A DNA stretch of 64,000 nt from UBA1447 sp002329225 (GCA_050946835.1 JBMNVN010000002.1:62001-126000), one strand, 5' to 3'; shown: positions 27,779 to 37,109, numbered from the stretch's first letter. Program-made: numbers and translations. The notes: generated by a model from the sequence alone, not told the origin.

Positions 27779-28632
27779 TTTCTATAACCGGATTAACTCA
27801 TTTTTATAACAAGGGTACTCCTTTTGAATCCGTGGCGATTCATGATATTAACCTCGAGATTCAAAAAGGGGAACTTCTTGCAATAATTGGGCACACAGGT
27901 TCCGGTAAGAGTACTCTTATACAGCATTTCAACGGCCTTCTTAAACCTGACAAGGGCGTTGTCAAATTTAACGGCAGCGATATTTGGGAGAACAAAAAAC
28001 ATATCAGAGAGGTCAGATTTAATGTTGGCCTTTGTTTTCAATATCCTGAATATCAACTTTTTGAAGAAACGGTTTACAAAGATATAGCATTCGGCCCTCA
28101 AAACATGAAGCTTGATGAAAGCGAGATTGATCGACGGGTTCGTAAGGCGGCGGAGTTTGTCGGTTTAAAAGATGAGCTTTTAGAAAAATCTCCATTTGAT
28201 TTATCCGGCGGAGAAAAAAGAAGAGCGGCAATAGCGGGGGTTCTGGCTATGGAACCCTCTGTCTTGATAATGGATGAGCCGACTGCGGGCTTGGATCCCC
28301 GCGGCAGAGAAAAGATAATTCAACTTATTAAGAAATACAGAGAAGAAACAGGCAGTACAGTGGTGCTTGTATCCCACAGTATGGAAGATGTGGCACGACT
28401 GGCGGATAGAATTCTTGTTATGGAAAACGGCTCGCCGGTTATGCTTTCTTCGGTAAAATCGGTATTTTCACAAAGATCGCGCTTAGTTTCCATGGGGCTG
28501 AATGTGCCTCAAATCGCACAGGTGTTTTCCGGCCTGCGTTCGCGCGGATTGCCAGTATCGGCAGATATTTTTACGGTTGAAGAAGGGGTTAAGGAACTCC
28601 TCCGTGTTTCACAAGGGAGGGGAATACAGTGA
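27769..28632 (+). CDS. ecfA2: ECF transporter ATPase A2
   Basis: Second ATPase of the ECF module, 287 residues. Walker A GHTGSGKST, Q-loop YPEYQLF, LSGGEKRR signature, Walker B VLIMDEPTAGLD, switch VSHSMED. The ATG at 27769 has GGAGGA six bases upstream, inside the end of ecfA1; an upstream start reading through ecfA1 is rejected. It forms the heterodimer with EcfA1. Confidence 0.95.
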   Translation: MSVISITGLTHFYNKGTPFESVAIHDINLEIQKGELLAIIGHTGSGKSTLIQHFNGLLKPDKGVVKFNGSDIWENKKHIREVRFNVGLCFQYPEYQLFEETVYKDIAFGPQNMKLDESEIDRRVRKAAEFVGLKDELLEKSPFDLSGGEKRRAAIAGVLAMEPSVLIMDEPTAGLDPRGREKIIQLIKKYREETGSTVVLVSHSMEDVARLADRILVMENGSPVMLSSVKSVFSQRSRLVSMGLNVPQIAQVFSGLRSRGLPVSADIFTVEEGVKELLRVSQGRGIQ

Positions 28633-29447
28633 TAAAAGATATTACAATCGGACAGTATTTCCCCGGCAATTCCGTCTTGCACAGACTGGATTCCCGCATG
28701 AAACTTGTGTTGACATTAATGTTGATTGTGGCGGTTTTTCTTTGCCGCGGATTTTATTCTTTGGGTCTTGTTTTTATCCTCACACTTTTGCTTGTGCTCC
28801 TTTCACGTGTTCCGGTAAAGACGGTTGCTAAAAGTGTCAGACCGATTGTTTTTATTGTAATATTTACCGCAGTTTTGAATGTTTTCTATACTTCGGGCGG
28901 AAGTTGGACCTATCAGTTCTGGATTTTCAAAATTTCTGAAAAAGGCGTTATGATGGCTGTCTTTATGGCGGTCAGAATTGTTTGTCTGGTAGTAATCAGC
29001 TCTCTGTTAACGTATACTACCACACCGACCGCTCTGACCGACGCTATGGAGAGACTTATGTCACCGTTGACTGTTCTGAAAATTGATGTTCATACCTTAG
29101 CCATGATGATGACCTTGGCGCTTCGTTTCATTCCGACGCTTATCGAAGAAATTGACCGGATTATGAGTGCACAAAAGGCAAGAGGTGCAGACTGGGAAAG
29201 CGGCTCTTTGGTCAGCAGAGCTAAAGCGTTAATACCTGTACTTATCCCGCTTTTTGTTTCATCCTTCCGAAGAGCATACGAACTTGCATTTGCCATGGAG
29301 TGCCGCTGTTATACCGGCGGAAAAGGCAGAACCAGGATGAAACAAATGAAGATAAGATTTTCAGATATAGCGGCGCTGATTTTTGTTTGCCTGATAATTG
29401 CAGCCATAGTCTTGATGGACCTTTTTCTTAGCAAGGTGCTGTTATGA
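28629..29447 (+). CDS. ecfT: ECF transporter transmembrane coupling protein
   Basis: Membrane component that couples the two ATPases to interchangeable substrate-binding (S) proteins. 272 residues with about five hydrophobic segments and the coupling-helix motif SAQKARGADW, with a second arginine-bearing motif at AMECRCYTGG. It starts with GTG 28629 overlapping the ecfA2 stop (GTGA) with AGGGAGGGG before it. No S component lies nearby, so this is a shared (group II) module and its substrates are not known from this window. Confidence 0.94.
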   Translation: MIKDITIGQYFPGNSVLHRLDSRMKLVLTLMLIVAVFLCRGFYSLGLVFILTLLLVLLSRVPVKTVAKSVRPIVFIVIFTAVLNVFYTSGGSWTYQFWIFKISEKGVMMAVFMAVRIVCLVVISSLLTYTTTPTALTDAMERLMSPLTVLKIDVHTLAMMMTLALRFIPTLIEEIDRIMSAQKARGADWESGSLVSRAKALIPVLIPLFVSSFRRAYELAFAMECRCYTGGKGRTRMKQMKIRFSDIAALIFVCLIIAAIVLMDLFLSKVLL

Positions 29448-30199
29448 GAAATTTGCTGTTTGCCATAGCCTTTGACGGTGCGAACTACCATGGATGGCAG
29501 GTTCAAACTAACGGTATTTCGGTACAGGAGACAGTGCAGGATGCTCTGGAAAAAGTATGCGGAAAACGGGAAAATATAATCGGATGTTCAAGAACTGATG
29601 CCGGTGTTCACGCAAATATGTATTGTTTTAATATGCGCACGGAGTCTTCTATCTCTTGTAATCGTTTCATTGGCGCTTTAAATGCAAATTTGCCTGAAGA
29701 TATTGCGGTCAGCAACTGTATAGAAGTTGCTTATGATTTTCATGCGCGTTACCATTGCACTTCAAAAGAATATATTTATAATATTTGGAACGCCTATTAT
29801 CCGAATCCTTTTTTAACTAAGTTTTCATATCAATACAAACACCGTCTTGATGAAAAATCCATGCAAAATCAAGCCTTAGACTTTATAGGAAAGTATGACT
29901 ATGCAAGTTTTTGTTCCGCTAACAGCAAGGTCAGGGACACGGTGCGTGATGTTAAGAAGTTTTCAGTAGAAAGAGACGGCAATCTTATAACGCTGAGTGT
30001 GGAGGCGGACGGATTTTTATATAATATGGTGCGCATTATGATAGGAACTCTGATTAGAATAGAAGAGGACAGGATTCCGAGGGGGAGTATTAAATCCATA
30101 TTACAAAGCGGAGACCGTTCACGGGCGGGTGTAACCGTTCCAGCAAAGGGACTCTTCCTGAATCGTGTGAATTATCCGGAGATTAATATTGAGAGCTGA
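29444..30199 (+). CDS. truA: tRNA pseudouridine(38-40) synthase
   Basis: Isomerises uridines 38-40 in the tRNA anticodon arm. 251 residues. The catalytic aspartate is in CSRTDAGVHA, and the conserved tyrosine region is GFLYNMVRIMIGTL. It overlaps the ecfT stop by four bases, the common ecfA-ecfT-truA arrangement of Firmicutes. Confidence 0.96.
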   Translation: MRNLLFAIAFDGANYHGWQVQTNGISVQETVQDALEKVCGKRENIIGCSRTDAGVHANMYCFNMRTESSISCNRFIGALNANLPEDIAVSNCIEVAYDFHARYHCTSKEYIYNIWNAYYPNPFLTKFSYQYKHRLDEKSMQNQALDFIGKYDYASFCSANSKVRDTVRDVKKFSVERDGNLITLSVEADGFLYNMVRIMIGTLIRIEEDRIPRGSIKSILQSGDRSRAGVTVPAKGLFLNRVNYPEINIES

Positions 30200-30220
30200 A
30201 AGATAAAAGAGGAATGCTCT

Positions 30221-31552
30221 ATGAAAGTAAAAGATTCCAAAAACACAAAAAAAAGAATGAAAAGTTCTGACCGGGCACATCCTCGGGGGCAAGGCAATAA
30301 AAACAGAGCCAATGATGGACAGTCCTATCCCGGCAACAGGCAGGACAACTCGAAAGGACCGGTAAAGAGGCAACCGGCAAAATCGGTAAGCAAAGGAAAT
30401 CGGCAAAGCAAAAAAGTAATAGTTGCCCGGATTCTTTCGTTTTTTGTTTTGGTTGCTGCAGTATTCACTTCAGTTTTTTCGTTGTGGCTCTATTTTACCG
30501 GCACACATATTTCAAGTGCTAAAAAAGAATTTATGGCCATAATTTCCGTATCTGAAAAAGGGAAAGGTTATCCTTTTGAGTTTGAGCAAACCGGATCCTC
30601 GTCAGCCAGAATGCTCGGCTCATGCCTTGGATTATTGGATTCGGACTCATTGACAATTTTGAACTCCACTGCAAAGGAAATTACTTCTTTACGCCACTCT
30701 TATGCCAATGCTCAAATGGAAGGCTGCAAAAAAAAGGCCGTGATTTTTGACAGGGGAGGCCGAGCATTGGAAGTGGTCGGCTTCTCCGGCAGTTTAATAA
30801 AAAAAACAACCGGTAATGATATATTAACGGCAACAGTGGGGGAACGGGGACAGGTTGGTGTTGCTACCAAGTCCGACACCGCCCAAAGTGAGTTTATCGT
30901 GTATGAAAAAGACGGTAATGAAATGTTCAGGTGGGAGTGCGCATCGGAAAGAATTTCTTCCGTTGCCATATCTGACAACGGTAAATTTGCTGCGGTATGT
31001 GTAATCGGTTCTGAGGACGCACAGTTATATTCCAAACTTCACATCTTTGATTTTAAAAAGGATTCACCGATTGTTTCTTACACATATCCTGAAACAGCTT
31101 TACTGAAAACGACTTTTGGCAGTGAAGGTTATGTTTTGACGGTAGGCAACAATCTTTTTTCTACGGTGAACTTCAAAAGAGGAGAGAAAAAGGATTATCC
31201 CTTCGGCTCCGGGGAACTTGCGGGCTTTAATTTTGCTGAAGACGGAAAGACGGCGCTTGTTGTCTCCGCTTTCGGTGACAGTAATAATGCAGAACTTTCA
31301 GTCTATTCACACAAAGCTAAACTTCTTTACAAAGAAAAGCTTGAGGCTGAAGTACGGTTTGTGGGCTGTGACGAAACATATACTTCAATTTTAACACAAG
31401 ATAATGTACTTTCATTCAATAATAAGGGGAAGCTTGTCGGTAAAACTAAGGCTGAAAAATATTCCGAAAAAACGATTGCTGCCGGAAAAAACATCTATTT
31501 GATTGAAAAGGGACTTGTTCAGCGTTTTTCCGCAATTAGTGACATTGATTAA
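30221..31552 (+). CDS. DUF5711-like membrane-anchored protein
   Basis: A 443-residue protein I only recognise by layout. Residues 1-65 are highly basic and disordered (runs of Lys, Arg, Asn), residues about 67-92 form one transmembrane helix (VIVARILSFFVLVAAVFTSV), and the rest is outside the membrane with repeated strand-turn patterns that resemble a WD-like beta-propeller, as in Clostridia proteins called DUF5711. A role at the envelope is likely; the function is unknown. It lies 21 bases after truA and upstream of cvpA and pgsA. Confidence 0.72.
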   Translation: MKVKDSKNTKKRMKSSDRAHPRGQGNKNRANDGQSYPGNRQDNSKGPVKRQPAKSVSKGNRQSKKVIVARILSFFVLVAAVFTSVFSLWLYFTGTHISSAKKEFMAIISVSEKGKGYPFEFEQTGSSSARMLGSCLGLLDSDSLTILNSTAKEITSLRHSYANAQMEGCKKKAVIFDRGGRALEVVGFSGSLIKKTTGNDILTATVGERGQVGVATKSDTAQSEFIVYEKDGNEMFRWECASERISSVAISDNGKFAAVCVIGSEDAQLYSKLHIFDFKKDSPIVSYTYPETALLKTTFGSEGYVLTVGNNLFSTVNFKRGEKKDYPFGSGELAGFNFAEDGKTALVVSAFGDSNNAELSVYSHKAKLLYKEKLEAEVRFVGCDETYTSILTQDNVLSFNNKGKLVGKTKAEKYSEKTIAAGKNIYLIEKGLVQRFSAISDID

Positions 31553-31553
31553 G

Positions 31554-31583
31554 TTGGCGGCAGCTTGTTGTGTGTGTTATAAT
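31554..31583 (+). promoter_or_regulatory. Possible promoter for cvpA-pgsA-clpE
   Basis: TTGGCG (31554-31559), 18-base spacer and perfect TATAAT (31578-31583). The -35 is weak, so this is a moderate prediction that the downstream genes can be transcribed apart from truA. Confidence 0.4.
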
Positions 31584-31606
31584 TGGAACGACAAAGGGGT
31601 GAGACA

Positions 31607-32314
31607 ATGATACATATGATAGATATAGTTTTGGTTTTATTGTTTGCGGTGATGGTCATCTACGGTATTAAAGAAGGCTTTGTTCGCATGGCGCTGAACA
31701 CAGTAGCTGTTTTTGTCGCTTTTATAATTGCAAAAACATTAAGTCCCGGCTTTGCATCCGCCTTTTATAACACATTTCTGAGTGAACGGGTTTATGAATC
31801 TATTCAGTATAAACTTGCAGTCTCAGGCAACTCCGGACAAGCGGCAAAGCAAGCAGCGGCGGTTTTGGAGTCGATACCGGAATTTGCCGCAAATATAGCA
31901 AATTCGATCGGAATAGATTTTAACGGTCTTACAGGTCAGGTTAAGCAAATGGAACTGTCCGGAGCTTCTTTGGCCCGGGATTTGACCGACAAGGTTGCCG
32001 CCCCGATTCTGACCGCTGTGATGCAAGTGGTAATGTTTGTTGTTTTATTGATTGTTTCCTATCTGATATTATTGGTTGTAATTAGAATTGTTGACAGAGT
32101 CTTTAAACTGCCTGTTCTAAAAACTGCTAATCGCTTTCTTGGCGGTATATTCGGTGTTGTTAAAGGCGGAGTATTGGTATTCTTAATTTGCGTTGTTCTT
32201 GGCTTATTATTCGGCTCAGGCGGAGATTCCTTTATATCAAAATCGGTTGAGTCTTCCTATTTAGTTGATTTTGTTAATGGAATTGCCGATCTTAAGGAAG
32301 GCTTTAAAGTCTAA
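31607..32314 (+). CDS. CvpA-family membrane protein
   Basis: A 235-residue protein with four predicted hydrophobic segments and the CvpA start MIDIVLVLLFAVMVIYGIKEGFVRMALNTVAVFVAFI. CvpA-family proteins are linked in other bacteria to colicin V production and envelope stability. ATG 31607 lies behind AAAGGGGTGAG. An earlier in-frame start would add eight residues with no ribosome site. It precedes pgsA by 48 bases. Confidence 0.82.
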   Translation: MIHMIDIVLVLLFAVMVIYGIKEGFVRMALNTVAVFVAFIIAKTLSPGFASAFYNTFLSERVYESIQYKLAVSGNSGQAAKQAAAVLESIPEFAANIANSIGIDFNGLTGQVKQMELSGASLARDLTDKVAAPILTAVMQVVMFVVLLIVSYLILLVVIRIVDRVFKLPVLKTANRFLGGIFGVVKGGVLVFLICVVLGLLFGSGGDSFISKSVESSYLVDFVNGIADLKEGFKV

Positions 32315-32362
32315 TATGAGAATCGGTTAAATTGATTTAGAAAATATTAAGGGAGTTTTTAC

Positions 32363-32998
32363 ATGAAAGATTTATTTAAAGGCAGTCTCACAGTTCCTAA
32401 TTTATTAACCGTAATAAGGATTCTTTTAATACCTGTTTTTGCGGCGCTTTTTTACAATGACAATTTAGGCTGGGCCTTAGTGGTATTGTTTATTTCAGGC
32501 CTTACTGATTTACTGGATGGTAAAATTGCCCGCAGGTTTAATCAAGTCAGTGCTTTGGGCAAAATACTCGACCCGATTGCGGATAAACTCACTCAGATTA
32601 CTATTGCCGTAATGCTTTTCTTTGAGTTCAATAGAGCACAGAATACAATCCTGAAAGCGTTCAGCTGGGTATTTCTGCTTTTTCTTCTAAAAGAGGGTAT
32701 AATGCTTGTGGGCGGTGCCGTTATGTTGGCAAAAGGAATCAGACCCGGAGCCTCTGAAATTGTCGGCAAGGTTGCGACCCTTGTTTTTTACTGTGTAATG
32801 TTAATTATAATCGGTTTCGGCCCTGAAGTTGGAGCATTGGCAAAATATAATCCCGAATCGACCTTAATTTTACCGGATTGGCTATTGATCGTAATGGTTA
32901 GTGTTTCAGTAATTCTTGCTTTTGCCGCTTTTATCAGCTATTTGCCGGAAATAATCCGTCAATTCAAAGAAGATGCCCGGGAGAAAAAGAACAAATAA
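32363..32998 (+). CDS. pgsA: CDP-diacylglycerol-glycerol-3-phosphate 3-phosphatidyltransferase
   Basis: Makes phosphatidylglycerol phosphate from CDP-diacylglycerol and glycerol 3-phosphate at the membrane. 211 residues, about five membrane segments. The CDP-alcohol phosphotransferase signature D-G-x2-A-R-x8-G-x3-D-x3-D appears in SGLTDLLDGKIARR followed by GKILDPIADKL. Starts KDLFKGSLTVPNLLTVIRI, the usual PgsA N-terminus. Confidence 0.93.
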   Translation: MKDLFKGSLTVPNLLTVIRILLIPVFAALFYNDNLGWALVVLFISGLTDLLDGKIARRFNQVSALGKILDPIADKLTQITIAVMLFFEFNRAQNTILKAFSWVFLLFLLKEGIMLVGGAVMLAKGIRPGASEIVGKVATLVFYCVMLIIIGFGPEVGALAKYNPESTLILPDWLLIVMVSVSVILAFAAFISYLPEIIRQFKEDAREKKNK

Positions 32999-33037
32999 TG
33001 TTCCCGGCTCAAGAAATAAGGAGAAATCTTAACATCT

Positions 33038-35365
33038 ATGAAACGAGTTATGTGTTCAAAATGCAAAATAAGACCTGCGATGTTTTTTGTCAGCCGAGTT
33101 GAGGCGGGTAAAACAACGCAGGAAGGTTATTGTATTAAATGTGCAATGGAGCAAAATATCGGTCCGATTAAGCAGATAATGCAGAGTATGGGCGTGTCCG
33201 AAGAAGATTTTGAGGAGATGAACGACCAATTAACCGCTTTTATTGAAAATGCGGAGGAGAACGGTTTTGAACCCGGTGGAGCAGGTACCTTACCTATATT
33301 TCAGTCTTTTGCCGCACCTGAGAAAGATAGTGAAGATGATAAATTGCCTTTTGGAGAAGTATTTTCCCGTGAGAATGATTCGTTGGATTACGAGGATGAA
33401 GAAAGCTCCGGAACTAAAAAGAAGAGTAAAGCAAAAGGGCGCAAAGAGCGTAAGCGCAAGTTCCTCTCCTTATACTGTGTCGATTTAACCGCAAAGGCAA
33501 GGGAAGGTAAGATTGACAGGATAATTGGCAGAGAAGATGAAATATACAGAACTGTTCAAATCCTTTGCAGACGAACAAAAAATAACCCCTGCTTAATCGG
33601 CGAACCGGGTGTCGGTAAAACCGCCATTGCCGAGGGCCTTGCTCTACGTATCGCAAATGAGCAAGTGCCTGCAAAGTTGGCTAAAAAAGAAATTCACCTT
33701 TTGGATTTAACGGCTTTAGTGGCCGGGACTCAGTTCCGCGGTCAGTTTGAAAGCCGGGTAAAAGGGCTGGTGGATGAGGTAAAGGCGGAAGGCAACATTA
33801 TTCTGTTCATTGACGAGGTGCACAACCTGGTAGGAACCGGTGATGCGGAAGGTTCGATGAATGCCGCCAATATTCTGAAACCCTCACTGTCCAGAGGTGA
33901 ATTGCAGATTATCGGCGCCACTACCTTCAACGAGTATCGCAAATATATTGAAAAAGATGCTGCTTTGGAAAGACGCCTGCAACCTGTAAAGATTGAAGAA
34001 CCGTCTATTGAAGATACCTATAGTATGCTTTTGGGAATCAAGGATTACTATGAGGACTATCACAGAGTTTCCGTCAGTGACTCATTGGTGCTCAAGGCGG
34101 TACAACTGTCCGAACGATATATAAATGACCGTTTTCTGCCGGATAAAGCCATCGATTTGCTGGACGAGGCTTGTACCTGTGCAAACCTTCGCAATAAAAA
34201 CATAAGCGAATGGGAGATAGCGGATAACAGGCTTGCCGAGCTTAAGTTGGAATATGAGCAGGCCGCAGAGAATATGGAAGAAGCCGATTTTGAGGAAACG
34301 GCACGTATTAAGGAAGAAATTTCTTCCCTTGAAGAACAGATGGAACACCTGAAAGAGCTCGCCTCCGATAATTCAGTGACCGAAGAAGATTTGGCCACAG
34401 TTATCCAATTATGGACAGGTATTCCGGCACAAAAGATTGTGGAAAGCGATTTGAGAAAACTCGCCGATTTGGAGCACAATCTTAAACAAAAGATTATCGG
34501 TCAAGACGAGGCTGTGGAACTTGTTGCAGCGGCAATCCGCCGCGGTCGTGTTAGAATTAATCCGCGTCACAGACCCTCTTCTTTCATATTTGTGGGCCCT
34601 ACGGGCGTGGGTAAAACCGAACTTGTAAAACAGCTTGCCAACGAGCTTTTTGACACTCCCGAAACGCTGATAAGGCTCGACATGTCCGAGTTTATGGAAA
34701 AACACTCCGTTTCACGGATTATCGGCTCTCCTCCGGGATATGTAGGTTATGATGAGGCAGGTCAGCTTACTGAAAAAGTACGCAGAAAACCCTATTCTGT
34801 ATTACTTTTCGATGAAATTGAAAAAGCTCATCCCGACGTGATGAATATTCTTCTGCAAATTTTGGACGAAGGCAAAATAACCGATGCTCAAGGCAGAACC
34901 GTCAGCTTTGAAAATACTGTAATCATAATGACCTCCAATGCCGGCAGTGATAAAAAGGAGTCTGCTCTCGGGTTTGAAAAAAGTCAAGCGGATGCATCTA
35001 AAGAAAAGGCTATGAAAGCACTTTCGGAATTCCTGCGCCCGGAGTTTTTAGGCAGGGTGGATGAAATCGCTTTCTTCAATCCTTTGACCCTCGAAGACTA
35101 TGAGCGCATAGCGGTTCTGATGCTTAAAGAGCTTGTCGAACCTTTGAAAGATAAGGGGATTGAGTTTGCATGGAAAGATGATGTTCCAAAGCTCTTGGCG
35201 AAGCAGGTTGAGGGCGGAATCAGAGGTGCCAGAGATTTACGCAATTTGATAAGGCGAAAGGTTGAAGATAAAATTGCCTCGCTTATTGTGGATAATATGT
35301 CAAAACCTGTCAAAACCGCTTTTTTACAGGTTGAAGACGGTGATGTGGCGTTAATCTCGTCTTGA
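33038..35365 (+). CDS. clpE: ClpE-type Clp ATPase with N-terminal zinc finger
   Basis: A 775-residue Hsp100/Clp unfoldase of the ClpE layout. A four-cysteine zinc finger (Cys6, Cys9, Cys32, Cys35) replaces the ClpC-type N domain. A charged linker (about residues 95-140) follows. AAA-1 has Walker A GEPGVGKT (188-195) and FIDEVHNL; a UVR-like coiled segment (YEQAAENMEEADFEETARIKEEI, about 400-425) lies between the AAA modules; AAA-2 has GPTGVGKT. Such proteins feed ClpP and often act under stress. The GGAG is about 14 bases before ATG 33038; a start at ATG 33050 (before MCSKCK) would fit the zinc finger as well. No CtsR or McsB is nearby. It ends the long block. Confidence 0.9.
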   Translation: MKRVMCSKCKIRPAMFFVSRVEAGKTTQEGYCIKCAMEQNIGPIKQIMQSMGVSEEDFEEMNDQLTAFIENAEENGFEPGGAGTLPIFQSFAAPEKDSEDDKLPFGEVFSRENDSLDYEDEESSGTKKKSKAKGRKERKRKFLSLYCVDLTAKAREGKIDRIIGREDEIYRTVQILCRRTKNNPCLIGEPGVGKTAIAEGLALRIANEQVPAKLAKKEIHLLDLTALVAGTQFRGQFESRVKGLVDEVKAEGNIILFIDEVHNLVGTGDAEGSMNAANILKPSLSRGELQIIGATTFNEYRKYIEKDAALERRLQPVKIEEPSIEDTYSMLLGIKDYYEDYHRVSVSDSLVLKAVQLSERYINDRFLPDKAIDLLDEACTCANLRNKNISEWEIADNRLAELKLEYEQAAENMEEADFEETARIKEEISSLEEQMEHLKELASDNSVTEEDLATVIQLWTGIPAQKIVESDLRKLADLEHNLKQKIIGQDEAVELVAAAIRRGRVRINPRHRPSSFIFVGPTGVGKTELVKQLANELFDTPETLIRLDMSEFMEKHSVSRIIGSPPGYVGYDEAGQLTEKVRRKPYSVLLFDEIEKAHPDVMNILLQILDEGKITDAQGRTVSFENTVIIMTSNAGSDKKESALGFEKSQADASKEKAMKALSEFLRPEFLGRVDEIAFFNPLTLEDYERIAVLMLKELVEPLKDKGIEFAWKDDVPKLLAKQVEGGIRGARDLRNLIRRKVEDKIASLIVDNMSKPVKTAFLQVEDGDVALISS

Positions 35366-35394
35366 TTTATTTCGACTGAGTTTGAAATGGCAAT

Positions 35395-35432
35395 ACGGGC
35401 GGAACCGTTAGTAGTTCCGCCCGCATCTTTTT
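35395..35432 (+). terminator. Terminator after clpE
   Basis: Stem CGGGCGGAAC / GTTCCGCCCG with an eight-base loop, followed by a T-run. It closes the block that runs from der to clpE. Confidence 0.9.
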
Positions 35433-35454
35433 ATTAAAATTCAAATTTAAAAAA

Positions 35455-36375
35455 CTAATACATTTCTTCATCTTCGTCGGTAATTCTGCTTTTAATCTCG
35501 GCAAGCAATTCTTCCAAAGTCGTCAGTTGCTTTTTGGCTCTTTTTCTAAAATTAGGGTAAACACTTATTAAGCGGTTAATCCTCTTTTTACCTTTTTGGC
35601 TTAATGTAGCATTGTCATCTTTCTGATCTCCCATAAAGGCAAAAAGATCGCCGAGTTGTTCACTTATATCGGTACGCCATTCGGCAAACCGTTCCGCACG
35701 TCTTGTGGTTGAAGTCTGAATATTGTCAAATGTAATGTCCACATTATTTTTTAAATCGTTGGCAACTTTTGTCATTCTTTCGCTGAGTTTGCGTACCTTA
35801 TCCATAACCTTTCTAACATCCATAGCATTGCGAACGGCATTTGCCACATCAATAGCGAAGATGATGAGCATTATGGCAAGAACAATATACAGTTTCTGTG
35901 GATTGTCGTGCGGAAAGATTCTTTCTGCAAAACCTGAAACAAAAGGATGAACCAAGTATACGAAAATAAGTGAAAAAATACCCCAATAGATTGTGTGCTG
36001 AAGACAAATTCGTCCCTGAATGTTGAAAGGCTTGTTGCTGTAGTCCCACCACCGGGCGTGGAACAGCTTTTCCATCACATAACTCGTAATAAATTCAACA
36101 AGGTCCGAAACCGCCATGCCGACCACGCAAACTAAAAGGGGAGTGAAGGAAACGGCTTTTTCAAAAACGGTATAATTCAGAGAAAGCTTGCTCAAGGGTA
36201 CGAGGATAACGATCATCACCATGGCGCCGGCGCCGTAAATCGGACAAATAGGGCCGGTTAAAAAGCCGCGATTAATCCACTTGCGCTCACCTAATGAGCA
36301 ATAAATAGACTCAATAAGCCAGCCTAAGGCGCTGTAAAAAAAATAATAGGTTAGTAACTGAGAAAAGTAAAACAT
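35455..36375 (-). CDS. CmpB-type putative ABC transporter permease (PF06541)
   Basis: A 306-residue membrane protein with several transmembrane helices in its first 190 residues (LGWLIESIYCSLGERKWINRGFLTGPICPIYGAGAM is the hallmark stretch), followed by a soluble, charged tail (about residues 195-306) with coiled-coil-like character. The name ABC permease is traditional; no ATPase partner is next to it and transport is not shown. It lies 18 bases after the HD gene on the same strand. Confidence 0.8.
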   Translation of the reverse strand: MFYFSQLLTYYFFYSALGWLIESIYCSLGERKWINRGFLTGPICPIYGAGAMVMIVILVPLSKLSLNYTVFEKAVSFTPLLVCVVGMAVSDLVEFITSYVMEKLFHARWWDYSNKPFNIQGRICLQHTIYWGIFSLIFVYLVHPFVSGFAERIFPHDNPQKLYIVLAIMLIIFAIDVANAVRNAMDVRKVMDKVRKLSERMTKVANDLKNNVDITFDNIQTSTTRRAERFAEWRTDISEQLGDLFAFMGDQKDDNATLSQKGKKRINRLISVYPNFRKRAKKQLTTLEELLAEIKSRITDEDEEMY

Positions 36376-36393
36376 AATTGACTCCGGTTATAA

Positions 36394-36948
36394 TCAAGTT
36401 TTTGCATCTTTTAAAAGATTGCTGACATTTTTTTTGAAACTTTGTCTAAAAGAAGGTGACAGGGATATAAGAAGTTCTATTGCGGCACAATACTTATCAG
36501 CAAGGCTGACAACAAAGGCCTCTTTGCACGACGGAGGCGTTAAGGTGAGCGGCCACATGTGCCTTAGAATTATATTCTTTGTTTTTTTATCAACTTTCCC
36601 CTTGCCTAAAAGTGACTCGGCATTATTTAATGCAAATTTCGGATGCAAATAACCGTGTGGGCGGTGACACCAATCGTTTTCACGCCAGTCGTAGTAGTAC
36701 AGATCATGTAGGAGGGCGGCGCGTGCTGCGGTTTTTTTATCAAGCCTGAGCTTGCTGCAAACAAGAAATGTCAAATACGAAACAGTGACAACATGCTTTA
36801 GACGGTCAAATTCCAAATGCTGCTCGTAATTACCTAATGATTGGACCTGGGGAGTGTTGAAGAGATCGGATACATATGAGAAATAATCCGTTTCTCTTAA
36901 AATCTCTAAAGATTGAGCGGTTATATATGCCCGATAAATTCTTCCCAA
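36394..36948 (-). CDS. HD-domain putative phosphohydrolase
   Basis: A 184-residue protein of the HD superfamily. The metal ligands are seen as the His in FDRLKHVVTV, the HD pair in AALLHDLYYYDW and a late Asp in VVSLADKYC. HD enzymes hydrolyse phosphate esters of nucleotides or nucleic acids; the substrate is unknown. The longer open frame runs backward through the tRNA-Ser gene, which cannot be coding. I place the start at the TTG at 36948, with AGAGG seven bases upstream; this is not certain. It sits downstream of tRNA-Ser and a hairpin. Confidence 0.8.
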   Translation of the reverse strand: MGRIYRAYITAQSLEILRETDYFSYVSDLFNTPQVQSLGNYEQHLEFDRLKHVVTVSYLTFLVCSKLRLDKKTAARAALLHDLYYYDWRENDWCHRPHGYLHPKFALNNAESLLGKGKVDKKTKNIILRHMWPLTLTPPSCKEAFVVSLADKYCAAIELLISLSPSFRQSFKKNVSNLLKDAKT

Positions 36949-36980
36949 AACCTCACCTCTGCACCTGTTCTGTATCAACA

Positions 36981-37010
36981 AAGCCGCCGTGTCACAATAA
37001 CCGGCGGCTT
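36981..37010 (-). terminator. Hairpin between tRNA-Ser and the HD gene
   Basis: Perfect nine-base inverted repeat AAGCCGCCG / CGGCGGCTT with a 12-base loop. On the minus strand the tail is TTTGTTGATA, a weak T-run, so it may stop tRNA transcription only partly. Confidence 0.6.
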
Positions 37011-37017
37011 TGCTTGA

Positions 37018-37109
37018 TGGCGGAGAGCAAGGGATTCGAACCCTCGAAGCCGTTTTGCGACTTACACGATTTCCAGTCGTGCTCCTTAGACCAACTCGGA
37101 CAACTCTCC
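37018..37109 (-). tRNA. tRNA-Ser (GGA)
   Basis: 92-base class II tRNA with encoded CCA (37018-37020). Acceptor arms GGAGAGT and GCTCTCC pair with one G-U; the anticodon loop is CT-GGA-AA on a GCACGA/TCGTGT-type stem; the variable arm is long, as in tRNA-Ser; T loop GTTCGAATC. Reads UCC and UCU codons. Confidence 0.95.
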
